64,000 nucleotides of DNA from Mucilaginibacter mali (lineage in GTDB: Bacteria; Bacteroidota; Bacteroidia; Sphingobacteriales; Sphingobacteriaceae). The position numbers and the translations under genes were made by a program. Below are positions 20,301 through 28,374 of the stretch, piece by piece (the first letter of the stretch is position 1; each line of letters begins with the position of its first letter). Location of the stretch: contig NZ_CP054139.1 in NCBI RefSeq assembly GCF_013283875.1, positions 3,100,001 through 3,164,000 of the forward strand, given 5' to 3'. Below the pieces are notes generated by a model. The model was not told the DNA's origin. It worked only from the letters and a program-made list of their open reading frames with translations, and did no database searches.

Positions 20301-20343
20301 GGTACCTGCTATTTATACTGTTGGTGTAAACGTAACTTTCTAA
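17305..20343 (+). CDS. SusC/RagA TonB-dependent transporter of the putative beta-1,2-glucan locus
   Basis: 1012 residues: signal peptide (1-25), carboxypeptidase-regulatory-like domain (about 27-110), plug (about 115-225, starting VVVVGYGTQRKRDLTGAISS, with DASSTAIYGLRGANGVIAITTKR) and a beta-barrel ending in the terminal aromatic VNVTF. It has no STN domain, which fits control by the upstream propeller regulator rather than by FecR. It would import oligosaccharides across the outer membrane. It is the first gene of a six-gene cluster with short gaps (22, 19, 66, 12 and 51 bases) that ends at the terminator at 28327. Substrate is inferred from the downstream glycosidases. Confidence 0.95.
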   Translation: MKGIFTKTPVLIAFCCLLFITSVFAQNTTVTGVVTDGLARVSLPGTSVVVKGTTNGTQTDVNGKYTISAPANAILVFTSIGYDKQEIAISGKTEINVTLTSTTQQLNQVVVVGYGTQRKRDLTGAISSVKGEDISKFTVTNPIAALQGNVAGLSIVNSGTPGASPVVRIRGIASTTTADPLYVVDGLLQTNIDFLNPNDIETIDLLKDASSTAIYGLRGANGVIAITTKRAAKGKTTVSFQTNVGIQHVNNKIDVVDANGFKKLYSAQLANLNAAPFDYTNYTANTNWQDLILQNAVINTNNLTVSNNNDKSTTVFNVGYSNQDGVVKYGNYKKYLVRLTEEIKLNNNIKVGGSVNGFRWTQDPTAVGLNAGVYAAPIVGVQQPGTGLYYTMPSFQRAQVGNPLYAIDRGRGNSINGGYRINGNVFAEVRFLKDFVFRSTFYTDLGFNNARSYSGLPYTVVNLGEGTTPTATFFDNTVRTSVSQSANEYRNFQQDHVVTYDKDLANGHRLSVTAGFTTFHTSSTLLSGSRTDTTLNVPFNSDLWYLNIINANNPVSNSGSGTLETQAGGFARASYAYKNKYLVNATIRRDGSSRFAPQNRWGTFGSVGLGWVASDEDFFKKFAPAIDYMKFRASFGKQGNQNGVQPNLYQQTLTTASTAVFGDNVYPAIKYAYRPDSNLHWETVTGIDVGMELRLLRNRLTVDVGLYNKTSDGILTSFVLPGSADQSQRYYTNLGKVTNKGIEVNLGWSDNIGKDFSYRINTNFSYNKNVVNSLGNSTEFKLLGNGGNNVTESSQSIGYFYGYKQVGIYQSTADLTNQPHFSNSLPGDIAYADINGDGQITTADRTYLGTPFPPYSYGLSVSLGYKGFDALLSGQGVAGNKIWLQRRTANFAVLNYESNRLNAWTAPGTSNVEPILDNSRGNNYLFSSYYLEPGDYFRLRNIQLGYSLPINVVSKIGIQRIRVFVSGENLKVWTKATGYSPEPQLGDILGAGADNGTYPVPAIYTVGVNVTF

Positions 20344-20365
20344 TCATCATATCAGATAAAAGAAA

Positions 20366-21901
20366 ATGAAAAATCTTAACAATAAAACAAAGTATCTGGG
20401 TATGGCGGCAATTGCCGTGCTGATGATAACTTCAAACTTTGGTTGCAAAAAATTCCTGAATACCCAAAGGCCAGGTGAATACTATGTAGAAAACTATCCT
20501 TACCCAAGCAATTCGGGCCCTTACGATCAGTATACTTTTGCGGCATACAACTCACTGCGCGCTTATAATGTACATGTTGCTCCGTTTTTTTTAGCAACCA
20601 GCGTACGCAGCGATGATGCCGATAAAGGTAGCACCGCCAGCGACGGCGGCGCCGACGCGATAAGCATGGACAACTTCCCGGTATTGCCTACAAATGGTTT
20701 TGTAAATGATATGTGGAACGGTTATTTCACATTGATAACTAACTGTAATACGGTCATATCTAATATTAATACAAACAATACTATTGTAGCTACCGATGCG
20801 CAAAAGAAGCTTGCCGAAGCCGAGGCAAGGTTTTTACGTGGTTACGCCTACTTTAATATGGTACGTTTTTGGGGCCGTGTGCCATTGGTTGATAAGCCGG
20901 TTACTGTATCAGGCTCGAACATCCCGCAAAGCACTACTGCTCAACTGTACGCGTTTATCGAGGCCGATCTCACCTTTGCCGCTGCTAATTTACCGGGATC
21001 CTGGGATAAAAAATTTGTGGGCCGTGCTACTTCGGGCGCTGCCAACGGTATTTTGGCCAAGGTTTATCTTACCGAACAAAAATGGACACAAGCCGCTTCT
21101 ACCGCTCAACTGGTGATGAACAGTGGTTTGTATGATCTGTCGACATCTTACGATAAGATCTTTGGCGAATCGGGCGAGAATAGCAAAGAGTCGGTTTTTG
21201 AAGTGCAGGCTACCGCCAGTTTCGCTACTAAAACTGCCAACGGTATTCAAAATGCCCAATACCAGGGTGTGCGTGATGGCGGTGTATGGAACTTAGGTTA
21301 CGGCTGGAATGTTCCTAACGATAATCTTGCTGCAACTTACGAGGCCAACGACCCACGCTACGCCCGTACATTTTTGCTAAGGAGCACCGCTACTGTAACC
21401 AATAAAACGGTTTATGGCGAAGCTACCGCTACCACCTGGATCAACCCTGCATATAATCATAAAATGTATACAAGCGCTTCATTCAGGGCGTTGTATGGGG
21501 ATAACTCTGGCTGGTGGATGAACATGCGTGTACTGCGTTATGGCGATGTGGTGCTGATGTATGCCGAAGCAGCTAACGAGAGTGGCAACCCCACTGCGGC
21601 GCTTACCGCTTTAAACAGTATCCGTACAAGGGCACGCGGCAGCGCGGCAGCAACGGTATTACCTGCTATCACCACAACCGATCCGGCTGCTTTACGCGAT
21701 ATCATCCGTCATGAAAGAAGAGTTGAACTGGCTATGGAGCACGACCGCTTCTTCGACATTGTGCGCTGGGGGATTTCGCAAACGGCCATGGCCGCTGCCG
21801 GTAAAAGTAACTTTAATGCCACCCGTGATAACTTATTGCCTATTCCGCAAACGCAGATTGACTTAAGTAAAAACGTATTGACACAAAACCCTGGTTATTG
21901 A
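20366..21901 (+). CDS. SusD/RagB family outer-membrane lipoprotein
   Basis: 511 residues with a lipoprotein signal ending TSNFGC (Cys27). SusD hallmarks are AEARFLRGYAYFNMVRFWG, ANGILAKVYLTEQKWTQAA, YGDVVLMYAEAANESGNP and the C-terminal HERRVELAMEHDRFFDIVRWG. It is the surface glycan-binding partner of the SusC encoded 22 bases upstream and forms the lid of the transport complex. The ligand is expected to match the GH144/GH3 enzymes of the same cluster (inference). Confidence 0.95.
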   Translation: MKNLNNKTKYLGMAAIAVLMITSNFGCKKFLNTQRPGEYYVENYPYPSNSGPYDQYTFAAYNSLRAYNVHVAPFFLATSVRSDDADKGSTASDGGADAISMDNFPVLPTNGFVNDMWNGYFTLITNCNTVISNINTNNTIVATDAQKKLAEAEARFLRGYAYFNMVRFWGRVPLVDKPVTVSGSNIPQSTTAQLYAFIEADLTFAAANLPGSWDKKFVGRATSGAANGILAKVYLTEQKWTQAASTAQLVMNSGLYDLSTSYDKIFGESGENSKESVFEVQATASFATKTANGIQNAQYQGVRDGGVWNLGYGWNVPNDNLAATYEANDPRYARTFLLRSTATVTNKTVYGEATATTWINPAYNHKMYTSASFRALYGDNSGWWMNMRVLRYGDVVLMYAEAANESGNPTAALTALNSIRTRARGSAAATVLPAITTTDPAALRDIIRHERRVELAMEHDRFFDIVRWGISQTAMAAAGKSNFNATRDNLLPIPQTQIDLSKNVLTQNPGY

Positions 21902-21920
21902 TCATTAAAAACCTACAGAA

Positions 21921-22835
21921 ATGAAATTTTCAACATTATATAAAAGCGGCGCGTTTGTATTGCTGGCATTATCGGCAACCGTGTGGTCATCATGCCAAAA
22001 AGACGGCAACCCCAATAAGCTGCCATCGGTATCTACAGACACCTACGTGGGTAAGGTAGATGGCTTCAACAGTTCGGAAGAGATCTACCCGAGCAACCTG
22101 GTAGCCTACTGGAACTTTGATAACACCACTAACGAGAAGATCAGCGGCACAGCCTCAACATCGGGCAGTGGTAATACGTTCATCACCGCCGGTGTAAAAG
22201 GCCAGGCACTGGCGCTTAATGCCGGCTATCTGTATTATGCCAACCAGTTTAACGCGTTTAAAACCGCGGCTTTAAAAAGCTTTACGGTGAGCGCATGGGT
22301 ACAGATATTGAACAACGGTTCTAAAAAGACCATGCTGTTCCAACTGGCCCGCCCTACCATGTTTAACGGTAACATCAATTTTGTGCTGGAGACCAACTCG
22401 CGTGCGGCTACCATTACCGATGCCATCACCATTCATCCTACATTTTTAGGACAGAACGGCGGCACACAGGATAACCTGAACGCATCTAACGGTACCTTCC
22501 TGTTCCAATCGCCAAAGATCGGCGCAAACGTTTGGGCGCACATGGTAATTACTTACGATGCATCAACCGGTATCTTCCAGATCTGGGGTAACGGTGTAAA
22601 GATCGGCGTACCGGCTTACCAAAGCCGTGGCACAGGCACTACGCTGTTCAACTCATTCGAGCCAAGCGAAGTGATCTTTGGCGGTAACTACAATGTTATC
22701 CCGGGCAAAACCGTATCTACCGATACCAGCTTTGGCGCTATGACCGGCAGTATCGATGAGGTGCGCGTATATAACGTATGCCTGCCCGATGCCTACATTA
22801 TATCGCTCTACAAATTAGGCCTGGCCGGAAAATAA
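21921..22835 (+). CDS. LamG/concanavalin A-like lipoprotein, probable surface glycan-binding protein
   Basis: 304 residues with a lipoprotein signal (SATVWSSC, Cys25). Residues about 75-295 form a LamG-like jelly-roll: SNLVAYWNFDNTTNEKISG, FTVSAWVQILNNGSKK, WAHMVITYDASTGIFQIWGNG and the closing GSIDEVRVYNVCLPD. There are no recognisable catalytic residues. In Bacteroidota polysaccharide loci, the gene after susD often encodes an auxiliary surface glycan-binding protein, and this one fits that position. It could instead bind another carbohydrate or a cell-surface component. Confidence 0.82.
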   Translation: MKFSTLYKSGAFVLLALSATVWSSCQKDGNPNKLPSVSTDTYVGKVDGFNSSEEIYPSNLVAYWNFDNTTNEKISGTASTSGSGNTFITAGVKGQALALNAGYLYYANQFNAFKTAALKSFTVSAWVQILNNGSKKTMLFQLARPTMFNGNINFVLETNSRAATITDAITIHPTFLGQNGGTQDNLNASNGTFLFQSPKIGANVWAHMVITYDASTGIFQIWGNGVKIGVPAYQSRGTGTTLFNSFEPSEVIFGGNYNVIPGKTVSTDTSFGAMTGSIDEVRVYNVCLPDAYIISLYKLGLAGK

Positions 22836-22901
22836 TTTATTAACTGATCTCCCCGGCGCGCTGCATATAGCGGCGTGCCGGGATTTTATCTCTGCCAGCC
22901 G

Positions 22902-24581
22902 ATGCTATCTATCCGTCTCTATCAATTTTACTACAGCTGCATATTGGTAGCCTTTTTATGTTGCTTTGCATCCTGCAAAAAAAGTTCGCCGGGGGGCGAT
23001 GGCGGCACCACTGTTGCCGATGCCACACTTGCCTTTACCGTTAATGGATCATACAATGGCACATTAAGCTATCCCGGCTTAGGCACCAGTCCAACGGTCG
23101 TTATCAATTTCAGCGAAGCTATCGATCCGGCAACTGTTACTTCGGGTGTTTCATTTACTACGGGCAGCAGTTCGGTAGCATATAATCAACAATTACAAAA
23201 TGGTAATAAAACGCTTACCATCACGCCGCAACAAGCTTTGCTTTCGTTAAGCAGCTATACGCTTAGTATCGGCAATACTATTAAAACAGCCAACGGCGGC
23301 CGATTGATCAACCCGGTAAATATCACTTTAGGTACTGGCTTGGATGATACCGATAAATTTCCCCGCATTAGCGATGATGACCTGCTTACCCTGGTGCAAA
23401 AGCAAACCTTTAAGTATTTTTATGATATGGCCCATCCGGTTAGCGGCATGGCGCTGGAGCGTAATACAGCGGGCAATACCGTAACCTCGGGTGGATCAGG
23501 CTTTGGTATAATGGCACTGGTTACCGGCGTTAGCCGCAACTTTATTACCCGTGCCGAAGGTTTGGCGCGCATGCAAAAGATAGTGGCCTTCCTTAAAACG
23601 GCCGACCGTTTCCACGGGGCCTATTCGCACTGGATAGATGGTAATACCGGCAAGGCCCTGCCTTTCAGCACAAAGGATGATGGCGGCGACCTGGTAGAAA
23701 CATCGTACCTGATGGCCGGTTTATTAACCGCACGCCAATACTTTAACGGTACCGATGCTGCCGAAACCACCTTACGTAACGACATTAACACGTTGTACAA
23801 TGGCGTGGAATGGAGCTGGTACCGCAATAATAACAGCAATGTGCTTTACTGGCACTGGAGCCCCAACTACAATTGGGATATGAATGTGCCCATCCGTGGC
23901 TGGAACGAATGTTTGATCACCTACGTAATGGCAGGTTCGTCAACTACCTATCCAATTCCTAAGTCGGTATACGACGCGGGCTGGGCGCAAAATGGCGCTA
24001 TGAAAAATGGCAATACCTATTATGGCGCACAACTGCCTTTAGGCCCGGCAAATGGCGGCCCATTGTTCCTGGATCAGTACTCGTTCCTGGGTATCAACCC
24101 TAAAGGTTTAAGCGACGCTTATGCCAATTACGAAACACAGGCCAAAGCACATACTTTAATTAATTACAACTATTGCAAAGCCAACCCTAAAGCCTATTTA
24201 GGTTATGGCGAAAACTGCTGGGGCTTAACTGCCAGCGATATCCCGGGCGGCTATGCGGCCAGTTCACCTACTAACGATCTGGGGGTGATTGCGCCAACGG
24301 CAGCCATATCGTCTATGCCATACACGCCAACTGAATCGATGCAGGCTCTTAAATTTTTTTACTATAAAATTGGCCATAAAACCTGGGGTACTTATGGCTT
24401 TTACGATGCTTTCAATTTGCAAACGCAATGGTTCGCGTCATCAACCCTGGCTATCGATCAGGGGCCTATCATCATCATGATAGAGAATTATCGTACAGGG
24501 CTGATCTGGAATTTATTTATGAGCTGTCCCGAAGTTAAAGCCGGTATGCGAAACTTTGGTTTCACCGGTCCTAATTTATAA
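22902..24581 (+). CDS. GH144-like (glucoamylase-type PF10091) lipoprotein with Ig-like domain
   Basis: 559 residues from the ATG at 22902; the frame is open from a GTG at 22875, but the ATG gives a proper lipoprotein signal ending CCFASC (Cys25). An N-terminal Ig-like domain (about 38-143, with TVVINFSEAIDPATVTSGV) precedes the alpha/alpha-barrel of the Glycoamylase family (about 155-555). Conserved segments are RFHGAYSHWID, DDGGDLVETSYL, NVLYWHWSPNYNW, YGENCWGLTAS and IDQGPIIIMIENYRTGLIWN. Characterised members of this fold in Bacteroidota form GH144 and act on beta-1,2-glucan; the original 'glucoamylase' label is misleading. As a lipoprotein it probably makes the first cut at the cell surface. 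The subfamily assignment needs a tree. Confidence 0.85.
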   Translation: MLSIRLYQFYYSCILVAFLCCFASCKKSSPGGDGGTTVADATLAFTVNGSYNGTLSYPGLGTSPTVVINFSEAIDPATVTSGVSFTTGSSSVAYNQQLQNGNKTLTITPQQALLSLSSYTLSIGNTIKTANGGRLINPVNITLGTGLDDTDKFPRISDDDLLTLVQKQTFKYFYDMAHPVSGMALERNTAGNTVTSGGSGFGIMALVTGVSRNFITRAEGLARMQKIVAFLKTADRFHGAYSHWIDGNTGKALPFSTKDDGGDLVETSYLMAGLLTARQYFNGTDAAETTLRNDINTLYNGVEWSWYRNNNSNVLYWHWSPNYNWDMNVPIRGWNECLITYVMAGSSTTYPIPKSVYDAGWAQNGAMKNGNTYYGAQLPLGPANGGPLFLDQYSFLGINPKGLSDAYANYETQAKAHTLINYNYCKANPKAYLGYGENCWGLTASDIPGGYAASSPTNDLGVIAPTAAISSMPYTPTESMQALKFFYYKIGHKTWGTYGFYDAFNLQTQWFASSTLAIDQGPIIIMIENYRTGLIWNLFMSCPEVKAGMRNFGFTGPNL

Positions 24582-24593
24582 TACCGTATAACA

Positions 24594-25964
24594 ATGAAAT
24601 ATAACCACATCTCTATATTATTTGCCGGGCTGCTGACCTTGGGCAGCATATCGCAGCTAAAAGCGCAGGATGCTAAACCTGTCGCGCCCATCAGTATAAA
24701 AAAAGGGCTGACCGATAACCAGTTACTTAACCTGGTAGAGGAACGCACCTTCCAATACTTTTGGGATGGCGCCGAACCCATCTCCGGCCTGGCTCGCGAA
24801 CGTTATCACAGCGATGATGAATATGCGCAACGTGATAAAGACGTGATAGCCACCGGTGCATCTGGTTTTGGTATGATGGCCATTGTTGCTGGTATCGAGC
24901 GGCATTTTATTACCCGCAAGCAAGGTGTAGAACGCTTTGCCAAACAAGTTGATTTTTTAGAAAAAGCCGATCGTTTCCACGGGGCATGGTCTCACTGGAT
25001 CTATAACACCGGCAAGGTAAAACCTTTTGGCAGGAACGATGATGGCGGCGACCTTGTAGAGACAGCTTACCTTGCACAAGGCATGCTTACCGTGCGCCAG
25101 TACCTGCAAAAAGGCAACCCAACCGAAAAAGCGCTGGCCGCACGCATAGATAAACTATGGAAAGACATTGAGTGGGACTGGTACCGCAACGGCGGTAAAA
25201 ATGTATTGTACTGGCATTGGTCACCTAATGTGGGCTGGCTGATGAATTTCCCGGTGCAGGGTTTTAACGAGTGTATGATCATGTACATTATGGCAGCAGC
25301 ATCGCCAACCCATGGCATCCCGGCCGAGGTTTATAACGAGGGCTGGGCACGCGGCGGCGGTATCAATACAGATATTAAACCTTATGGCTATCCCATTAAA
25401 CTAAAGCATAACGGCGCGCCTACCAGCGTTGGCCCATTGTTCTGGGCGCAATACTCGTACTTGGGTTTAAGTCCTAAAGGTTTATCAGACAAGTATGCCA
25501 ATTACTGGGAAGAGAACCGTAATAACACTTTGGTTAACCGTGCTTACTGTATGGATAACCCTAAACATTTTAAAGGTTATGGCGAAGATTGCTGGGGCCT
25601 TACCGCCAGCTATTCGGTGAAAGGATATGCTGGCCACGCGCCGGGGCACGATCTGGGTGTGATATCGCCAACGGCTGCTTTGGGTTCGTACTGCTATACC
25701 CCGAAAGAATCAATGAAAGTGATCCGCCACTTATATGAAGACCTTGGCGATAAAGTTTGGGGCGAATTTGGTTTTTACGATGCCTTTAGCGAGACCGATA
25801 ACTGGTACCCTAAACGCTATCTGGGTATAGATGAAGGCCCGATAGTGATCATGATAGAGAACGGCCGTACCGGCCTGCTTTGGAACCTGTTCATGAGTAG
25901 TCCCGAAGTTAAAGCGGGTTTGAAAAAACTGGATTTTAAAAGCCCATATTTAAACAAGAAATAG
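24594..25964 (+). CDS. GH144-like (glucoamylase-type PF10091) periplasmic enzyme
   Basis: 456 residues, a paralogue of the preceding protein without the Ig-like domain. It has a Sec signal (1-24, ending LKAQ) and no lipobox cysteine, so it should be periplasmic. RFHGAWSHW is at 127-135 and DDGGDLVET at 149-157; later come NVLYWHWSPNVGW, FKGYGEDCWGLTAS and IDEGPIVIMIENGRTGLLWN. It starts 12 bases after its paralogue. In GH144, endo-acting beta-1,2-glucanases and exo-acting sophorohydrolases are both known; a surface endo-enzyme plus a periplasmic exo-enzyme is a reasonable split here, though which is which cannot be read from the sequence. Confidence 0.87.
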   Translation: MKYNHISILFAGLLTLGSISQLKAQDAKPVAPISIKKGLTDNQLLNLVEERTFQYFWDGAEPISGLARERYHSDDEYAQRDKDVIATGASGFGMMAIVAGIERHFITRKQGVERFAKQVDFLEKADRFHGAWSHWIYNTGKVKPFGRNDDGGDLVETAYLAQGMLTVRQYLQKGNPTEKALAARIDKLWKDIEWDWYRNGGKNVLYWHWSPNVGWLMNFPVQGFNECMIMYIMAAASPTHGIPAEVYNEGWARGGGINTDIKPYGYPIKLKHNGAPTSVGPLFWAQYSYLGLSPKGLSDKYANYWEENRNNTLVNRAYCMDNPKHFKGYGEDCWGLTASYSVKGYAGHAPGHDLGVISPTAALGSYCYTPKESMKVIRHLYEDLGDKVWGEFGFYDAFSETDNWYPKRYLGIDEGPIVIMIENGRTGLLWNLFMSSPEVKAGLKKLDFKSPYLNKK

Positions 25965-26015
25965 AAACTAAACGTAAAGCCCCCTCACGGCGTTAGGATA
26001 AACACAGTATAAGAT

Positions 26016-28319
26016 ATGAAAAGAGCGGCAGCTATATGGTGTATAACAGCCCTGCTGGCAACAGCCACGCAGGCACAAACTAAAAGACCGGCACAAACCG
26101 AAAAGGCTAAAATGGATGCCTATATCAATGGCCTGATGGCTAAGATGACGGTAGACGAAAAGATAGGCCAGCTTAATTTGGTTACCGGCGGCGAGGCCAC
26201 TACCGGCGCGGCCGTAAGTACCGATGTAGAAGGCAAGATCAGGAAAGGCCAGGTGGGTGGGATCTTCAGTCTGACCACACCGGGCAGGATACGCAAAGCG
26301 CAGGAGATAGCCGTTAACGGCAGCCGCCTGCATATACCCATGCTGTTCGGGCAGGATGTGATACATGGTTACAAAACATCATTCCCTATTCCGCTGGCTT
26401 TGGCTGCCAGTTGGGATATGCCGATGATAGAGCATACTGCCCGTGTTGCCGCTACCGAAGCCAGCGCCGATGGCATTAACTGGACATTTTCGCCCATGGT
26501 TGATATTGCCCGCGACCCACGCTGGGGTCGTGTTGCTGAGGGTAGTGGCGAAGACCCGTACTTAGGTTCGGCCATCGCGCGCGTAATGGTAAAAGGCTAC
26601 CAGGGCGATGACCTGAAAAAAGCCAACACCATTATGGCCTGCGTAAAGCACTTTGCTTTGTATGGCGCTGCCGAGGCCGGCCGTGATTACAACACCACCG
26701 ATATGAGCCCCAACCGCATGTATAACGAATACCTGCCGCCCTACAAAGCGGCGGTTGATGCAGGCGCGGGCAGTATCATGGCATCCTTTAACGATATTAA
26801 CGGCACACCTGCCACCGCCAACAAATGGCTGCTAACCGATGTATTGCGCAAGCAATGGGGTTTTAACGGCTTTGTAGTATCCGACTATACCGGTGTAAGC
26901 GAAATGATCGAGCACGGCCTGGGTAACCTACAGCAGGTATCGGGCCTGGCATTGAAAGCCGGGATGAACATGGATATGGTGAGTGAGGGATTTTTGACCA
27001 CACTGAAAAAGTCGCTGGCGGAGAAGAAGGTTAGCCTGGCTGATATTGATGCCGCCTGCCGATTGATCCTGCAAGCCAAATACAAGCTGGGTTTGTTTGA
27101 TGACCCTTATAAATATTGCAGCGAAGAACGCGCAAAGACCGAGATACTAACCCCGGCGCACCTGAAATTTAGTCGTGAAGCAGCCAGCCAAACTTTTGTA
27201 TTGCTGAAGAACGATAACAAGACCCTGCCACTTAAAAAAGCGGGTACCATCGCGCTGATCGGTCCGCTGGGTAACAGTCGTGCCAATATGCCGGGTACCT
27301 GGGCCGTTAATGCCGACCTGGGCAATACGCCATCATTACTGGAAGGGCTGAAAGCCGTTGCCGGCGATAAGGCCAACATCGTTTACAATATGGGTTCGAA
27401 CCTGCTGGATGATGCTACCGAACAAAAAAACGGCACCATGTTTGGCCGGGAGATCCCACGCGATGCCCGCTCTGAGCAGGATATGATCATTGATGCCGTG
27501 CGCACTGCCGAAAAAGCTGACGTGGTGGTAGCCGCCCTTGGCGAATCATCTGAAATGAGCGGTGAGAGTTCAAGCCGTAGCAATATACAGATACCGGCCA
27601 TACAGCAACGCCTGCTTGCCGCTTTGTTAAAAACAGGCAAGCCTGTGGTATTGGTACTATTTACCGGCAGGCCATTGGCTATTAAATGGGAAAGCGAGAA
27701 CGTTCCTGCCATCCTTAATGTATGGTTCGGTGGCACACAGGCTGCTTATGCCATTGCCGATGTGCTTTTTGGCGATGTTAACCCATCGGGCAAACTGCCT
27801 ATCACTTTCCCGCAAAACGTAGGGCAGGTACCTATTTATTACAGCCATAAAAATACCGGCCGCCCGTTGCCCGATGGTAAGTGGTTCACTAAGTTCCGTT
27901 CAAATTATTTGGATGTAAGTAACGATCCGCTTTATCCTTTCGGCTTTGGTTTAAGCTATACCAACTTTAACTATGGTGGTGTTACGCTAAGCAGCGGGAC
28001 ACTTAAGAACGGTGGCACCATTACAGCCAGCGTTACCGTTACCAATACCGGCGACCGCGAAGGCAAAGAGACCGTACAGCTTTACACCCGCGATATGGTG
28101 GGCAGCATAAGCCGCCCAGTAAAAGAGTTAAAGGGTTTCCAGAAGATAAGCCTTAAACCGGGCGAAAGTAAAGGGGTGAAATTCACTATCAGCGTTAACG
28201 ACCTAAAATTCTACAACGCAGACCTGAAATATGTTGCCGAACCCGGCGAGTTCAAAGTATTCATCGGGCCAAACTCGCGCGATGTGAAAGAAAGCCATTT
28301 CACATTGTTGGATCGATAG
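26016..28319 (+). CDS. GH3 beta-glucosidase, periplasmic
   Basis: 767 residues with a signal peptide (1-20). The GH3 N-terminal barrel (about 35-360) carries FGQDVIHGY, PMVDIARDPRWGR, CVKHFALYG and the nucleophile Asp290 in FVVSDYTG. The second domain (about 390-610) carries the probable acid/base in the segment GESSEMSGESSSRS (Glu517 is the best candidate). A fibronectin III-like domain ends the protein (about 665-760). It would release glucose from short beta-glucosides. The closest context parallel is the GH3/GH144 pair in Bacteroides thetaiotaomicron that degrades beta-1,2-glucooligosaccharides, recalled rather than checked. It is the last gene of the cluster. Confidence 0.93.
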   Translation: MKRAAAIWCITALLATATQAQTKRPAQTEKAKMDAYINGLMAKMTVDEKIGQLNLVTGGEATTGAAVSTDVEGKIRKGQVGGIFSLTTPGRIRKAQEIAVNGSRLHIPMLFGQDVIHGYKTSFPIPLALAASWDMPMIEHTARVAATEASADGINWTFSPMVDIARDPRWGRVAEGSGEDPYLGSAIARVMVKGYQGDDLKKANTIMACVKHFALYGAAEAGRDYNTTDMSPNRMYNEYLPPYKAAVDAGAGSIMASFNDINGTPATANKWLLTDVLRKQWGFNGFVVSDYTGVSEMIEHGLGNLQQVSGLALKAGMNMDMVSEGFLTTLKKSLAEKKVSLADIDAACRLILQAKYKLGLFDDPYKYCSEERAKTEILTPAHLKFSREAASQTFVLLKNDNKTLPLKKAGTIALIGPLGNSRANMPGTWAVNADLGNTPSLLEGLKAVAGDKANIVYNMGSNLLDDATEQKNGTMFGREIPRDARSEQDMIIDAVRTAEKADVVVAALGESSEMSGESSSRSNIQIPAIQQRLLAALLKTGKPVVLVLFTGRPLAIKWESENVPAILNVWFGGTQAAYAIADVLFGDVNPSGKLPITFPQNVGQVPIYYSHKNTGRPLPDGKWFTKFRSNYLDVSNDPLYPFGFGLSYTNFNYGGVTLSSGTLKNGGTITASVTVTNTGDREGKETVQLYTRDMVGSISRPVKELKGFQKISLKPGESKGVKFTISVNDLKFYNADLKYVAEPGEFKVFIGPNSRDVKESHFTLLDR

Positions 28320-28326
28320 AAAACAC

Positions 28327-28359
28327 AAAAGGCCGGTCACTATTGAGTACCGGCCTTTT
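28327..28359. terminator. Bidirectional terminator
   Basis: Perfect 11-base arms AAAAGGCCGGT (28327-28337) and ACCGGCCTTTT (28349-28359) separate the convergent GH3 gene and the minus-strand large unknown gene, giving a GC-rich stem with T-tracts on either strand. Confidence 0.9.
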
Positions 28360-28374
28360 CACAAAAACAGTTGC

